Origin: an uncultured Bacteroidales bacterium
GTDB lineage: Bacteria > Bacteroidota > Bacteroidia > Bacteroidales > UBA3663
DNA: 58,112 nt
Assembly: GCA_905235375.1 (NCBI GenBank)
Contig: CAJOLH010000008.1
Location: 1-58,112, forward strand
Direction: 5' to 3'
The position numbers and the translations under genes were made by a program. The notes under the pieces are model-generated. The model saw only the letters and a list, made by a program, of their open reading frames with translations. It did no database searches and was not told the DNA's origin. Positions 45,984 to 54,500 of this stretch are shown piece by piece; within the stretch, counting starts at the first letter, position 1; every line of letters begins with the position of its first letter.

Positions 45984-46023
45984 AATGAAATGGTTATTAT
46001 TGAATAATAATGAATGTTGGGTG

Positions 46024-46054
46024 CAAAGATACAAACAATAATGTTCACAGGAAA
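46024..46054 (-). promoter_or_regulatory. Promoter of the beta-helix/TonB receptor operon
   Basis: On the minus strand TTTC (46051-46054), 19 bp, TATCTTTG (46024-46031), 40 bp upstream of ATG 45983. Confidence 0.6.
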
Positions 46055-46077
46055 TACCCAAAAGTAGGTAAATTGGC

Positions 46078-47973
46078 TCACAAGGTTCTCACCTCCTCTA
46101 CACCGGGCACCTGTTCGATGATACGGATGACCTCCGAAAGCTCGAAGGCCGAGGGCACACGCATCTTGATCTGGATGATTCCGATATAGTTCTCGGTCAC
46201 GGCATGAATGCTGTCAATCGAGAGATGCATCTGATTGAATATGATGTCAATCAGGTCCATCATCATGCCCGAACGGTCCACGGCATTGACCTCGATACGT
46301 GTGGAATAGCTACGACCGGGCAGGATGGGGAGCTGGACGTCAACAATCGAATCACCGTCAGCTGCCGACAGGGCTATGGCCTCGGGGCAGTTGCGTTTAT
46401 GTACCAGCACCTTACCATCCTTGCTCTTGAAGCCCATGATCTCGTCACCAGGCAATGGATTGCACTTGGGACACAGGTCGTATGGGAACTCATCCAGATT
46501 GACGCCGCTCTTGTTGAGCGCCACGTTGATGGCACGCCGCGCCTTGTAGGTGTTGACGTGACCCAACCAGCTTAATTCGGGCAACTGGCTCTCCTCTGTG
46601 CCCACCTCCACGCGGTCGCCACGCTTCAGCTGGGTGAAGATTGAGCAGAGTCGGCCATTCACACGCGCAAACTTGGCATGATTGCCCACATTGGTGTGGA
46701 TTTCGTAGGCGAAGTCAAGCACCGTCGAGCCCTTGGGCAGCACCACGGAGTTTCCCTTGGGCGTAAAGATGATCATGTCATCGTTGTAGAACGACGAGAC
46801 CACCGACTCCATGAATCCACCCTCGCCACCTGTCTGTGCCACATCGCGCAGCACGCCACGGAACTTGCGGATCCAGTTCTCGACGCCCTCCGTGCGATCT
46901 ATCATACAGCCCAACTGCGAGTTGCGCAGCATCTTCTCCGAGCAGATATGCACCTCGGTCCACTGTCCCACCTGCGACATCACCTGCACGTGGAGCGCCT
47001 GATAACCGTTCTCCTTAGGCTGGTCGATGTAGTTGATGAGCGAATATGGACGCTCGTTAAAGAGGTCGGTGAGCAATGAATAGACGCGCAGGCACTGATT
47101 CTTCTCCGACAGTTCCGACTCCTCATCAATCTTGATGATGATGTTGATCTGATGCACGTGTTCCAGTTCCTTGAACGTCTGCCCCGTGTTCTTCATCTTG
47201 CGCCATAACGCATAGACCGAACGCGAGCGGGCATAGACGTTCGCCTCGATGCCATGCTCTGCCAGCGACTCGCGTATGGGCTCCAGAAATCCCTCGATGT
47301 CCTCGCTATGCATGGACATGTAGCGGTCAATCTTCTTCTCGATGCGTTCATACTCCTGGGGCGAACGCCATCTGAGCGAAAGGTTCTCAAGCTCCGACTT
47401 GATCTCGTACAGCCCCAGTCGATTGGCTAAAGGAGCATAGAAGTAGTCGGTCTCCGACGTAATCTTCATCTGCTTGTCGGTGCGCATCGAACCAAGGGTT
47501 CGCATATTGTGCATACGGTCGGCAAGCTTGATGAGCAGCGCACGTATGTCGTAGTTGATTGAGTCAAGCATCTGCTTGAAGTTATCAATCTGCTTCGACT
47601 CCTTGTAGTTCCCGTTCGAATTCTTGGTCAGCACGCTGACCAGATAAGCCACGTCTTCGCCGAAACGCAAGCGGAGGTCTTCTATCGTGTAGTCGGTGTC
47701 TTCCACCACGTCGTGAAGCAGGGCAGCCATCACGGGATTAGTCTTCAGTCCAAGTTCCACCAGGGCGATACGTGCAACGGCTATCGGGTGGGTAATGTAA
47801 GGAATGCCGCTCTTCCTGATCTGTTTCGAGTGCGCATCGGCAGCCAAATCGTAGGCGGCATGGATGCGCGGAATATCGTTTGCAGGCAGGAGTTCTTCCA
47901 CGCGTTCGAAGAACTCCTTTCTCCGTTCTTCGACAATCTGTTGTCCTTCTTCGTAAGTGTACTTGTTCTCCAT
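46078..47973 (-). CDS. RSH-family (p)ppGpp protein, hydrolase intact, synthetase apparently degenerate
   Basis: 631 aa from ATG 47973 (a TTG six bases earlier is less likely). The HD hydrolase domain is complete: AHSKQIRKSGIPYITHPIAV, then ALLHDVVEDTDYT with the HD...ED residues at ~87-92. The synthetase domain (about 240-345) keeps PKENGYQALHVQVM, but the expected EIQIRT..M..AE.G.AAHW stretch reads TEVHICSEKMLRNSQLGCMI, so synthesis is probably lost. A TGS domain (IIFTPKGNSVVLPKGSTVLD, then FAYEIHTNVG), a helical/zinc-finger-like part (CPKCNPLPGDEIMGF) and a C-terminal ACT domain (RIEVNAVDRSGMMMDLIDII) follow. It is likely a ppGpp hydrolase. It is transcribed with a MerR gene 13 bp upstream. 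Confidence 0.88.
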   Translation of the reverse strand: MENKYTYEEGQQIVEERRKEFFERVEELLPANDIPRIHAAYDLAADAHSKQIRKSGIPYITHPIAVARIALVELGLKTNPVMAALLHDVVEDTDYTIEDLRLRFGEDVAYLVSVLTKNSNGNYKESKQIDNFKQMLDSINYDIRALLIKLADRMHNMRTLGSMRTDKQMKITSETDYFYAPLANRLGLYEIKSELENLSLRWRSPQEYERIEKKIDRYMSMHSEDIEGFLEPIRESLAEHGIEANVYARSRSVYALWRKMKNTGQTFKELEHVHQINIIIKIDEESELSEKNQCLRVYSLLTDLFNERPYSLINYIDQPKENGYQALHVQVMSQVGQWTEVHICSEKMLRNSQLGCMIDRTEGVENWIRKFRGVLRDVAQTGGEGGFMESVVSSFYNDDMIIFTPKGNSVVLPKGSTVLDFAYEIHTNVGNHAKFARVNGRLCSIFTQLKRGDRVEVGTEESQLPELSWLGHVNTYKARRAINVALNKSGVNLDEFPYDLCPKCNPLPGDEIMGFKSKDGKVLVHKRNCPEAIALSAADGDSIVDVQLPILPGRSYSTRIEVNAVDRSGMMMDLIDIIFNQMHLSIDSIHAVTENYIGIIQIKMRVPSAFELSEVIRIIEQVPGVEEVRTL

Positions 47974-47986
47974 AAGCAATTACCTT

Positions 47987-48367
47987 TTAAATTAACTGTT
48001 TACTCTCCGTTTCCAATTCTCCAACGATACCAAGCAACTGCTGGCGCAGAGCCTGCAGTCGCTGTATAACTTCCTGCCGGGCCTCATCGCCCGTCATATC
48101 CTTTTCCTTCAATTTGCGTTTTGCCCCCTCTATCGACAATCCTTCTACACGTATCAACCGGTAGAGGACTCCCACACGCTGCACATCCTTCTCGCCATAA
48201 AGGCGGTTGTCGCTGCGTGTGCGACGCGGGCGAAGGTATTGTGGGAACGCTTTCTCCCACTTGCGCAGCAAATCCACCGACACATCAAACTTGGCCGCCA
48301 CCTCTCCGATTGAGAGATAGGGTTTCTCCATAGTCAGGTCTTTGATGTCGTCATGTCGCTTTGCCAT
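47987..48367 (-). CDS. MerR-family transcriptional regulator
   Basis: 126 aa from ATG 48367. The winged HTH is clear: YLSIGEVAAKFDVSVDLLRK, WEKAFPQYLRPRRTRSDNRL, YGEKDVQRVGVLYRLI. The dimerisation helix is short (about 85-125) and no cysteine-rich effector pocket is present, so it is not a metal sensor. Bacteroidetes commonly keep a small MerR protein of this kind beside housekeeping genes. It is co-transcribed with the RSH gene, which suggests that the stress-response enzyme is part of its regulon, but the target is not shown by the sequence. Confidence 0.88.
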   Translation of the reverse strand: MAKRHDDIKDLTMEKPYLSIGEVAAKFDVSVDLLRKWEKAFPQYLRPRRTRSDNRLYGEKDVQRVGVLYRLIRVEGLSIEGAKRKLKEKDMTGDEARQEVIQRLQALRQQLLGIVGELETESKQLI

Positions 48368-48408
48368 ACGCAACAATAGTTATTAGGTGAAATTCGCCAA
48401 TTTGGGTA

Positions 48409-48440
48409 CAAATATGAGATTTTTCGGAATAAAAAACAAA
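48409..48440 (-). promoter_or_regulatory. Promoter of the MerR-RSH operon
   Basis: On the minus strand TTTG (48437-48440), 20 bp, CATATTTG (48409-48416; first base off consensus), ~35 nt leader to ATG 48367. Confidence 0.55.
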
Positions 48441-48513
48441 TTTTTAGGCAATTATTTTCGTTTTAGTTCAAAAAAAGCATCATTTGCCATTCATCTACCC
48501 CCAAAAAACGGAT

Positions 48514-48577
48514 AAAAAAAAGCGAAATAGCGAAAATGTGCATGACCCAATAGGTCAAACCAGATTCGCTAATTCGC
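48514..48577 (-). terminator. Branched terminator after the zinc metallopeptidase gene
   Basis: On the minus strand GCGAATTAGCGAA pairs with TTCGCTATTTCGC (one mismatch). The loop contains a second hairpin, TGACC/GGTCA, and the stem is followed by eight T. It would end the ygiQ-metallopeptidase transcript. Confidence 0.75.
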
Positions 48578-48603
48578 AAATTCTTGATAAAGGAAAACGG
48601 GAC

Positions 48604-49308
48604 TTAATCGCGACGTCCCATGTAGATCGACACGTAGTAGAGCAAGGTCATCAGCGACGAAAGTGCAGCCACCACGTACGTATAGGCAGCAGCCCTCAGT
48701 GCCTCGCCGGCATCCTTCTGCGTCTGGAACGAGGTCATGCCGCTCTTGTCGAGCCATGCTAAGGCACGACGCGAAGCATCAATCTCGACGGGGAGGGTGA
48801 CGAAGCTGAAGAGCGTGGTCACACCGAAGAGGATGATGCCGATGAGCAGAAGCTGCGGGAACGACTGCAGCAGCACGATGCCGCCCAGCAGTACCCACGA
48901 CACCAGTTTGCTCGAAAAGCTCACGGCAGGCACCAGCTTGCTCCTCAACGTCAGCCATGAGTAGGCAGTGGCATGCTGCACGGCGTGACCGCACTCGTGC
49001 GCAGCCACGGCAGCAGCAGCTATCGTATTCGACTCATACACCGAATCGCTCAGGTTGAGCGTCTTGTCGGTCGGATTGTAGTGGTCGGTCAGATTGCCTG
49101 CCACGTGGGTGATGCGTACATCCTTCAGCCCGAAACTGTTGAGCATCATCTGTGCCACCTGGGCACCAGTATAAGGGATGTATTCCTGCGAATATTTCTC
49201 AAACTTTCTCTTCAGATTGTGCTGCACTGCCCATCCGAGCACTGCGATGACAATCATGATCACAAAGTAACCGTAGTTACCAGCCATAGCGTTTGCGTAG
49301 CCTTCCAT
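48604..49308 (-). CDS. Membrane zinc metallopeptidase (YugP / Zn_peptidase_2 family)
   Basis: 234 aa with an N-terminal membrane helix (about 12-28), the zinc motif HECGH (104-108) in AAAVAAHECGHAVQHATAYS, a likely third ligand Glu175 in LPVEIDASRRAL, and further membrane helices at about 137-172 and 208-228. LRSKLVPAVSFSSKLVSWVL fits the family. The active site would face the cytoplasmic membrane; substrates are unknown. It follows ygiQ by 27 bp and ends before a branched terminator. Confidence 0.92.
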   Translation of the reverse strand: MEGYANAMAGNYGYFVIMIVIAVLGWAVQHNLKRKFEKYSQEYIPYTGAQVAQMMLNSFGLKDVRITHVAGNLTDHYNPTDKTLNLSDSVYESNTIAAAAVAAHECGHAVQHATAYSWLTLRSKLVPAVSFSSKLVSWVLLGGIVLLQSFPQLLLIGIILFGVTTLFSFVTLPVEIDASRRALAWLDKSGMTSFQTQKDAGEALRAAAYTYVVAALSSLMTLLYYVSIYMGRRD

Positions 49309-49335
49309 AATCTATAATATTATAATGTTTGTAAA

Positions 49336-51213
49336 TTATTCATGTTTTTTACGTGCAAGATGTGTGCCATTGCCTCCAAACAGACGGTCGGCAAGATCCT
49401 TGCGCCCTAATTTAAGGAGGGAACTGCGCAATTTTGTCACATTCTCAGGCTGATACCAGAAGAAGTAGGCGCGTTGTCGCAGTTTCGCCTCCGCACTGTG
49501 GGCGCAATAGCAGGGCTTCAGCGTATATGGATGCACGCCCGAATACCAGATCTCGGTCGAGACGGTCATCGGTGTCGGTGTGAAGTCCTGCACCTGTTCG
49601 AGCTTGAAGTCGAGGCTCTTCGTCTCGGCTGCCAGCTCAGCCATCGCAACCTCGGTGCTGCCCGGATGCGACGAGATGAAGTAAGGTATGATCTGCTGGC
49701 GCAGGCCGAACTTGCGGTTCACATCGTCGAAGAGTTGCTTGAACCGGTGGAACAGCTTGAACGATGGCTTGCGCATCACGTCAAGCACCTCGTCGTTGGT
49801 ATGTTCAGGCGCCACCTTCAGGCGTCCACTCACATGCTTGCGTATAAGTTCCTCGGCATACCTCATGTTCGTCTCCTTGAACTCTCCGTTTCTCCCCTCA
49901 TGCAGGATGAGGTCGTAACGCACACCCGATCCCACAAACGACTTCTTCACGCCAGGCAAGGCATCTACAGCTCGATAGATTTCCAACAGCGGGCCATGGT
50001 CGGCATGGAGGTTCGGACAAACCTGCGGATGCAGGCACGAAGGTTTCTTGCACTTTTCGCAGAGGCGAAGGTCCTTGCCGCGCATACGGTACATATTGGC
50101 CGAAGGTCCTCCCAAGTCCGAGATGTAGCCCTTGAAGTCGGGCATCTGCGTCACCTGTCGCGCCTCGCGAAGTATCGACTCCTTGCTGCGCGAAGCGATG
50201 AACTTGCCCTGATGGGCAGAGATGGTGCAGAATGCACAACCGCCGAAACATCCACGATGCAGGCAAATCGAGTGACGTATCATCTCGTAGGCAGGGATGC
50301 GCTTTCCATTATATCGCGGATGCGGCATACGCGTATAAGGCAGGTCGAAGGCACGATCCACCTGTTCGGTGGTGAGCGGCGGGTAGGGAGGATTCACCAG
50401 GATATACTCGTCACCCGTCTGCTGCCAGATGCGCTGGGCATACCACTTGTTGCTCTCCTCCTCGATGTGGCGGAAATTCTCAGCCTGAAAGCGCTTGTTG
50501 CGCCTACATTCCTCGTAGGGATGAAGCACGATGTCACCCTCCTGCTCCACGATTGCCTTTTGGCGTGTGACGACCTGTGGGATGTCGGCTATCAGCTGTA
50601 TGATATCCTGCCTGTTGGGCTTCGGTTGCCCGTCGGCTTGTTCTCCTGTCAAGGCATCGATGCGCTGGGCAATCTCCACAGTCACCTGCTCACCCATGCC
50701 GTAGGTGATGACATCGGCGTCACATTCAGCCAGCAGACTGGGGCGCAGGCGATCCTCCCAATAGTCGTAGTAGCTCAAGCGACGAAGCGATGCCTCAATG
50801 CCGCCCAGCACGATCAGCGAATCGGGATAGAGCTGGCGCAGTATGCGGCTATAGACAATCGACGGCATGTCGGGCCGCATTCCCGGACGTCCGTCGGGCG
50901 TATAGGCATCGTCCGAACGGCGGCGACGGTTGGCGGTGTAGTGGTTCACCATCGAATCCATCGCCCCAGGCGAAATGCCGAAGAAGAGGCGAGGCCGTCC
51001 CAGCTTCTTGAAGTCGCGCAAGTCGCCATGCCAATCGGGCTGCGGCACGATGGCTACACGATAGCCCGCCGATTCCAGCACGCGCCCAATCACCGCAGCA
51101 CCAAAGCTCGGATGATCCACGTACGCATCACCCGAAAACAGGATCACGTCGAGCGTGTCCCACCCACGGAGCTTCACCTCCTTGGCAGATGTCGGCAACC
51201 AGTCTTGAAGCAT
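49336..51213 (-). CDS. ygiQ: YgiQ-family radical SAM protein
   Basis: 625 aa. A cobalamin-binding-like N-terminal part (AYVDHPSFGAAVIGRVLESA) precedes the radical SAM cluster motif RGCFGGCAFCTI (CxxxCxxC, about 317-328), then GGPSANMYRMRG, CEKCKKPSCLHPQVCPNL (a second cysteine cluster) and SHPGSTEVAMAELA. The C-terminus has the family's YYAH-like CYCAHSAEAKLRQRAYFFWY. The family (UPF0313) is widespread, and its reaction is not settled. It is the first gene of a two-gene operon with the metallopeptidase and has a good promoter just upstream. Confidence 0.95.
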   Translation of the reverse strand: MLQDWLPTSAKEVKLRGWDTLDVILFSGDAYVDHPSFGAAVIGRVLESAGYRVAIVPQPDWHGDLRDFKKLGRPRLFFGISPGAMDSMVNHYTANRRRRSDDAYTPDGRPGMRPDMPSIVYSRILRQLYPDSLIVLGGIEASLRRLSYYDYWEDRLRPSLLAECDADVITYGMGEQVTVEIAQRIDALTGEQADGQPKPNRQDIIQLIADIPQVVTRQKAIVEQEGDIVLHPYEECRRNKRFQAENFRHIEEESNKWYAQRIWQQTGDEYILVNPPYPPLTTEQVDRAFDLPYTRMPHPRYNGKRIPAYEMIRHSICLHRGCFGGCAFCTISAHQGKFIASRSKESILREARQVTQMPDFKGYISDLGGPSANMYRMRGKDLRLCEKCKKPSCLHPQVCPNLHADHGPLLEIYRAVDALPGVKKSFVGSGVRYDLILHEGRNGEFKETNMRYAEELIRKHVSGRLKVAPEHTNDEVLDVMRKPSFKLFHRFKQLFDDVNRKFGLRQQIIPYFISSHPGSTEVAMAELAAETKSLDFKLEQVQDFTPTPMTVSTEIWYSGVHPYTLKPCYCAHSAEAKLRQRAYFFWYQPENVTKLRSSLLKLGRKDLADRLFGGNGTHLARKKHE

Positions 51214-51234
51214 ATTATTATTCTATTCAAGGGG

Positions 51235-51266
51235 CAAAGATAGATCTTTTTGTGCAAAAAATCAAA
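51235..51266 (-). promoter_or_regulatory. Promoter of ygiQ
   Basis: On the minus strand TTTG (51263-51266), 20 bp, TATCTTTG (51235-51242), 22 bp upstream of the start codon. Confidence 0.65.
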
Positions 51267-51302
51267 TTTTTCGCCAATTTTTGCAAAAATGAACGCAAAA
51301 AA

Positions 51303-51334
51303 TTTGGAGCATACGCATTTTTTCCCTATCTTTG
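51303..51334 (+). promoter_or_regulatory. Promoter of the tRNA-Val gene
   Basis: TTTG (51303-51306), 20 bp, TATCTTTG (51327-51334). Transcription starts about 47 nt upstream of the mature tRNA. Confidence 0.75.
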
Positions 51335-51388
51335 CACCTGCATTGACGCTTAGCGACTTTGGATGGAAACCACCAACGCTAATCCCTC

Positions 51389-51463
51389 GGGCGCTTAGCT
51401 CAGCTGGTTCAGAGCGTCTGCCTTACAAGCAGAGGGTCGGGGGTTCGAATCCCTCAGCGCCCA
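51389..51463 (+). tRNA. tRNA-Val (anticodon TAC)
   Basis: Complete cloverleaf. The acceptor arms GGGCGCT/AGCGCCC pair over seven bases, the D arm is GCTC...GAGC, the anticodon stem TCTGC/GCAGA encloses loop CTTACAA (anticodon TAC), and the T arm is GGGGG-TTCGAAT-CCCTC. The discriminator is A, and the CCA end is not encoded (ACA follows). Confidence 0.97.
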
Positions 51464-51465
51464 CA

Positions 51466-51500
51466 CGGAGACCCCACCAACGAGGTCTCCGTTTCTATTT
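51466..51500 (+). terminator. Terminator directly after tRNA-Val and just before mfd
   Basis: CGGAGACC (51466-51473) pairs with GGTCTCCG (51484-51491), followed by TTTCTATTTC. The mfd start codon is at 51503, only 12 bp after the stem. Confidence 0.8.
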
Positions 51501-51502
51501 CT

Positions 51503-54500
51503 ATGGAAATAAAAGACCTGGTGCTGCAAAAGCCCAGATTCAACACGCTTGTCAATAAACTTCGGGGATTGAAAGCCTCGGAGCATTCTGTGATTCAGCT
51601 GAAAGGGCTTACCGGTTCGGCTGCTGCCACCTTCCTCGCCCCGCTCAAGAATGCCGTCGATCGCATTGTCGTCTTCGTGCTCAACGACGAGGAGAAGGCA
51701 GGCTATTTCTACCATGACCTCATCCAGATCGGAGGCGAAGGCGGTGTGTCGTTCTTTCCCAGCGGCTACAAGCGAAGCATCAAGTACGGACAAATCGACT
51801 CAGCCAACGCTATCCTGCGCACCGAGACGCTGTCGTCCATCCAGGCAATCGTCCAGAATCAACATTCCCCAAGCCCTGCTTCCGACCAGCGGCTTCGCTC
51901 CGCACTGCTCGTGGTGACCTATCCCGAGGCATTGGCCGAAAAGGTGGCTCAAAGCGAGGAAGTGAAGGATGGCATCATCACCCTTCATGAGAACGAGCAG
52001 GTCGATCCGAAGTTCGTGGCAGAAGTGCTCTTCGACCGTGGATTCCAACGCGTCGATTATGTCTATGAACCGGGGCAGTTTGCCGTACGCGGCTCCATCC
52101 TCGACGTCTTCAGTTATTCGTCCGAATATCCCTATCGCCTCGATTTCTTCGGCAATGAGATCGACTCTCTGCGCACCTTCGAGGTTGACTCGCAGCTTTC
52201 GAAGGAACGCTTGACAGAAGTCACCATTGCCCCCAGCTTCAGCAAGGACGAGGTGAGCGGCATTTCGCTCATGGAGTTCCTGCCCCCCTCTGCCATCATC
52301 GCCTGCGAGGATGTCCAATGGATATGCGAACGCGTCTTCCAAATCACACATCAGGAACTCTCCGAGCAGCTCATGGTCACCGAGGAGGGCGACATGACGG
52401 CTCTCCAGAAGCTGGTCGATGCCGACCGTTTCAAGGCCGAACTGATGAAGTTCAACCGCATCGACATCAGCAACCGCTCAACCCCCTCAAACCCCTCAAA
52501 CCCCTCGAACCTTTCGACCCCCTCAAACCCCTCACCCCCCTCCCATTCCCTCATCGAGTTCCACACCACCCCCCAACCCGAGTGGCACAAGAACTTCGAC
52601 CTCATCAGCCAGGACTTTCAGCGCTATGCCCTCAAGGGCTACACCCTGCATATCCTCAGCGACTCGCCCAAGCAGCTCGACCGCATCGAAGCCATCTTCG
52701 AGGACCGTGGCGAACACTTCAAGCTCGTCCGCATCCCACGTGCCATCCACCAGGGATTCATCGACGATGACCGTCTCAACTGCTACTTCACCGACCACCA
52801 GATCTTCGACCGCTTCCACAAGTACAGCTTGCGCTCCGACCATGCTCGTTCGGGCAAGATTGCCATGAGCATCAAGGAGCTGATGGAGTTCAATATCGGC
52901 GACTACATCGTCCACGTCGATCACGGCATAGCGCAGTTCGGCGGCCTCGTCAACATGCCCATCGGCAAGGATGCCAACGGCAACGACCGCTATCAGGAAG
53001 TTGTCAAACTCATCTACAAGGACGGCGACTTGCTCTTCGTCTCTATCCACCAGCTCGACAAGCTGTCGAAGTACCGTGGCCACGATGCCGCTCCCCCCTC
53101 GCTGACCAAGCTGGGACACGGCAGCTGGGAACGCCTGCGCGACAAGACCAAGGAGAAGATGAAGGACATGGCACGCGACCTCATCGCCCTCTATGCCATC
53201 CGTCGCGAAGAGAAGGGCTTCCAGTTTAGCCCCGACTCGCAGATGCAGCACGAACTGGAGGCGAGCTTCATGTTCGAAGATACGCCCGACCAGCTCAAGG
53301 CTACACAGGAGGTGAAGCGCGACATGGAGTCGGCACGCCCCATGGATCGACTCATCTGCGGCGATGTGGGCTTCGGCAAGACCGAAGTGGCCATCCGTGC
53401 CGCGCTCAAGGCTTGCAACGACTGCAAGCAGGTGGCGGTGCTCGTCCCCACCACCGTGCTCGCCTACCAGCACTACCGCACCTTCTCCGAACGTCTCAAG
53501 GACTTCCCTGTGCGCGTCGATTACCTGTCGCGAGCCCGCACAACACGTCAGACCACCCAGCTGCTCAACGACCTCGCACACGGCGACATCAACATCATCG
53601 TCGGCACTCACAAGCTCATCGGCAAGAAGGTAAAGTTTGCCGACCTCGGTCTCCTCATCATCGACGAAGAGCAGAAGTTCGGCGTCAAGGCCAAGGAGGC
53701 GCTCAAGGCCATGCGCGTCAACGTCGATACGCTCACCATGACCGCCACCCCTATCCCCCGCACACTCCAGTTCAGTCTCATGGGCGCACGCGACCTCAGC
53801 ATCATCTCCACCCCGCCCGCCAACCGCTACCCCATCCAGACAGAGATTCACCGGTTCGACGATGCGGTCATCAAGGAGGCCATTAACTTCGAGCTGTCGC
53901 GCAACGGACAGGTCTTCGTCATCAACAACAAGATAGCGCAACTCCCCGATCTCTCCGCACGCATTGCCAAGCTCGTCCCCGATGCCCGCATCGCAACCGC
54001 ACACGGCAAGATGGAGTCGAACGTCATGGAGCAGCTCATCCTCGACTTTGCCAACTACGAGTACGACATCCTCATCTGCACCACCATCGTCGAATCGGGG
54101 CTCGACATCCCCAACGCCAATACGATGATTGTCATCAACGCCCAGAACTTCGGTCTCTCCGAACTCCATCAGCTGCGCGGACGTGTGGGACGCACCAACA
54201 AAAAGGCATTCTGCTACCTCATCACCCCACCCTACAGCTACCTCACCCAGGATGCCCGTCGCCGACTGCAGGCCATCGAAAACTTCTCGGGTCTGGGCTC
54301 GGGCATACACCTCGCCATGCAGGACCTCGACATCCGTGGCGCAGGCAACCTCCTCGGTGGCGAGCAGTCGGGGTTCATCGCCGACCTCGGCTACGAGACC
54401 TATCAGAAGATACTCCGGCAAGCCGTCAAGGAACTCAAGACACAGGAATTCCGCACCCTCTTCAGCGACGAACCCCAAGAGGGCGAAAACGTCACCGATG

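Noticed and set aside
48484..48762. Small plus-strand open frame beginning in the MerR-metallopeptidase gap
   Set aside because: It runs through the branched terminator and antisense into the metallopeptidase gene, with no family match.
49474..51243. Plus-strand open frame of 589 codons opposite ygiQ
   Set aside because: Antisense to a radical SAM gene with intact cysteine motifs.
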